Shown here: positions 62,484 through 64,000 of the stretch, piece after piece | How the letters are laid out: each line of letters starts with the position of its first letter | Position numbering within the stretch: position 1 is the first letter of the stretch | Assembly: GCF_002896875.1 (NCBI RefSeq) | Contig: NZ_CP023278.1 | Span: forward strand, 6,206,501-6,270,500 | DNA from: Nostoc sp. CENA543 | GTDB lineage: Bacteria > Cyanobacteriota > Cyanobacteriia > Cyanobacteriales > Nostocaceae | Direction: 5' to 3' | Length of the DNA stretch: 64,000 bases | The notes under the pieces: model-generated | Seen by the model: the letters and a program-made list of their open reading frames with translations, nothing else | Told to the model about the DNA's origin: nothing | Database searches by the model: none | Made by a program: the position numbers and the translations under genes

Positions 62484-62885
62484 ATGAAAACAGTTTTGAT
62501 TGTTGAAGATGATCTCATTAATGCCCGCGTTTTTTCTAAGATTTTGACTAAACGAGGTGGTTTAGGTGTTAAACATACAGAAAATGTAGAAGAAGTGATG
62601 AAAATTGCCCAAGCTGGAGAAGCAGACCTCATTTTAATGGATGTTTCTCTCTCTAGAAGTGTTTATCAAGGTAAATCTGTAGATGGGATCAAAATTACCC
62701 AAATGTTAAAGTCTGATCCCCAAACCGCCAATCTACCTGTGATTTTAGTGACGGCACACGCGATGGAGGGTGATCGCGAAAATTTTCTCAAACTCAGTGG
62801 TGCTGACGGCTATATTTCTAAGCCTGTTGTAGACCATCAACAGTTTGTTGACCAAATTGTGGCACTTCTCCCTAGAGACAACTAA
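62484..62885 (+). CDS. single-domain CheY-like response regulator
   Basis: A 133-residue receiver domain without output domain. Acidic pair VEDD near residue 8, phospho-accepting Asp in LILMDVSLSR near 52, Thr in VILVTAH near 88 and Lys in YISKPV near 112. A slightly long beta3-alpha3 loop (SRSVYQGKSVDG) follows the Asp. Single-receiver proteins relay phosphate between histidine kinases or bind a partner. No kinase gene is adjacent. It starts at ATG 62484 after a 340-bp spacer upstream of gyrA, transcribed divergently from it. Confidence 0.9.
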   Translation: MKTVLIVEDDLINARVFSKILTKRGGLGVKHTENVEEVMKIAQAGEADLILMDVSLSRSVYQGKSVDGIKITQMLKSDPQTANLPVILVTAHAMEGDRENFLKLSGADGYISKPVVDHQQFVDQIVALLPRDN

Positions 62886-63010
62886 TGAAAACTTCAGACA
62901 TTTTCTGAGGAATATCCCCTCACTAATGTTTCTGATGAACAATTCCTCATTATTTAGTATATACGTACTATATTTATTTCTAATCCGCAAGTAGGAAATT
63001 AGTCACTCAT

Positions 63011-63113
63011 ACCAATTTTGGATTTTGGATTTTGGATTTTGGATTAAAAGCCTAGATTCTTAGACTATTCCAGAATCTCGAAACAATACTACCTATCCCA
63101 ATTCGGTATCAGA
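63011..63113. repeat. dispersed repeat, copy 2 (pairs with 2891-2970)
   Basis: ATACCAATTTTGG, three further GATTTTG-type units, then TTGGATTAAAAGCCTAGATT, TTAGACTATTCCAGA and ACTACCTATCCC...GGTATCAGA. Matches 2891-2970 block by block. It fills part of the 486-bp gap before the TPR gene. Confidence 0.78.
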
Positions 63114-63371
63114 AGTTGTCATCCATTCAGGGACTTCCAATTAAAAAATATACTATTGCTTTAGTGAGCAGGGAAAGCCTGACAAATTTAGGTGCTGGAA
63201 AATCTTGCTGCAAGGGAGGCAAGGGAGATGCAAGTCTGTTGCGAAAAATAAAGGAGTAGAGAAAGGAGGAATTTTTAATCAGTGACTAAATTCCTCACTA
63301 CTCACTACTCCATTACAAAACGCAATCTATTTTTGCGACTGCTTTCTAATTTGTGGGAGTTGATGCGTCAA

Positions 63372-64000
63372 CTATTTCGGCGCATTCTCTTTTTGTTCTA
63401 AAGCAGCTTGGATGCGCGGTAATTCGAGGAATTTTTGCGTATCAGACAGTAAGCGATCGCCCCAAAGATTTTCCTTGAGAAAATCTAAATTGGCATAGCG
63501 TTGATCAATACGCAAGGCTGCTTCGCCTAGCGATAAACCCTGTTGGCGATCGCCTTTGGAGTATAGGGCTACAGCTAGAGCGAGTAATGGTTCGGCGGCT
63601 TGCTTATCAATCGCCACAGCAGTTTGCCAGCGTTTAATTGCTGCGTCAACATTACCCTGTTCATATTCAATTAAGCCAATATTATTAATCGCCGGCCAAA
63701 ATTTTTGGTCTTGTGCCACAGCTTTGTTATATTGCGCGATCGCATCGGGTAAGCGTCCCACCATGTAGTAAGCATTACCTAAATCAAATAATCCTTCTGG
63801 GTCGTTGGGTTTTAACTTCAACCCTGCTTGATAATGTTCTATAGCTGCTGGATATTTTTTTTGTTGAAAATTGGCTGAACCTAACGCAAATAAAACATCT
63901 GCATTTTTGGGATTCAGGGATTTGGCCTTATTTAAAGATGCGATCGCCGCATCATAATCTTTGGTTTGCAGCTGCAACCCACCCAAAAGAAACCAAACTT
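63372..64000 (-). CDS. TPR-repeat protein, N-terminus beyond the window
   Basis: At least 205 residues, open to the window edge at 64000, so the true start is outside. Five or so tetratricopeptide units are visible: DYDAAIASLNKAKSLNPKNA, YPAAIEHYQAGLKLKPNDPE, LPDAIAQYNKAVAQD and NVDAAIKRWQTAVAIDK. A C-terminal non-TPR tail follows (LDFLKENLWGDRLLSDTQKF). TPRs mediate protein contacts. The tail LWGDRLLSDTQKFLELPRI is conserved-looking but I cannot name it. No catalytic domain is visible in this part. Confidence 0.85.
   Translation of the reverse strand, partial: VWFLLGGLQLQTKDYDAAIASLNKAKSLNPKNADVLFALGSANFQQKKYPAAIEHYQAGLKLKPNDPEGLFDLGNAYYMVGRLPDAIAQYNKAVAQDQKFWPAINNIGLIEYEQGNVDAAIKRWQTAVAIDKQAAEPLLALAVALYSKGDRQQGLSLGEAALRIDQRYANLDFLKENLWGDRLLSDTQKFLELPRIQAALEQKENAPK

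Overview
The window looks like chromosome from a filamentous, probably heterocyst-forming cyanobacterium of the Nostoc/Anabaena group. Evidence: frequent GCGATCGC (HIP1) octamers in and between genes, heptamer repeats such as (AATTGCG)n and (TTAGTCA)n in spacers, high-light-inducible proteins, a GUN4 domain, cyanoglobin, XisH/XisI, and a primary sigma factor and gyrase of cyanobacterial type. The species cannot be fixed from the sequence alone. I found no rRNA, tRNA or CRISPR array.

Layout. 0.3-10.8 kb: a surface-polysaccharide cluster on the plus strand (three GT4 and one GT2 glycosyltransferases, a Wzz/BY-kinase, a Wzy-like polymerase, then lpxD). 10.8-16.6 kb: core metabolism (an HdrB-like CCG protein, acpP, fabF, transketolase). 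16.7-18.2 kb: a decayed ParD/ParE module beside an IS630-type element. 18.3-26.1 kb: a peptidoglycan amidase, a probable NtcA-driven small RNA, an SDR protein, glbN, an MFS carrier, a four-helix-bundle protein, a TIR-GUN4 protein and two tandem 58-residue proteins, with many MITE-like repeats between them. 26.2-29.5 kb: moeB and a JAMM peptidase, separated by a 1.6-kb integrase element. 29.8-36.3 kb: gatC, a Ser/Thr kinase with TPRs, a hybrid histidine kinase, xisH-xisI. 36.5-46 kb: a 1041-residue repeat membrane protein, two hli genes, and a 1709-residue caspase-NTPase-WD40 protein. 46.5-64 kb: mostly housekeeping (SMR exporter, hsp20, HAD phosphatase, argS, SGNH hydrolase, miaA, gyrB, fasciclin lipoprotein, sigA, hli, gyrA, response regulator, TPR protein running off the end).

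The most notable structure is at 27321-28926. A lone tyrosine recombinase is bracketed by a perfect 19-bp direct repeat. One copy is the 5' end of the moeB coding sequence. The other sits 1.6 kb away, joined to an ATG in the matching frame. Copies of CTAGTA lie just inside both ends and resemble arm-type recombinase sites. The element appears to have entered the moeB start, separated it from the upstream JAMM gene, and supplied a new start codon.

The second strong signal is at 19857-19966: a perfect GTAN8TAC NtcA box, a correctly placed -10 box, and a roughly 65-nt unit ending in a terminator hairpin. This is the architecture of a nitrogen-stress small RNA of the NsiR4 kind. Other accessory items are a two-propeller orthocaspase/STAND protein, a TIR-GUN4 fusion, a 40-bp perfect palindrome upstream of hsp20, and several families of MITE-like repeats.
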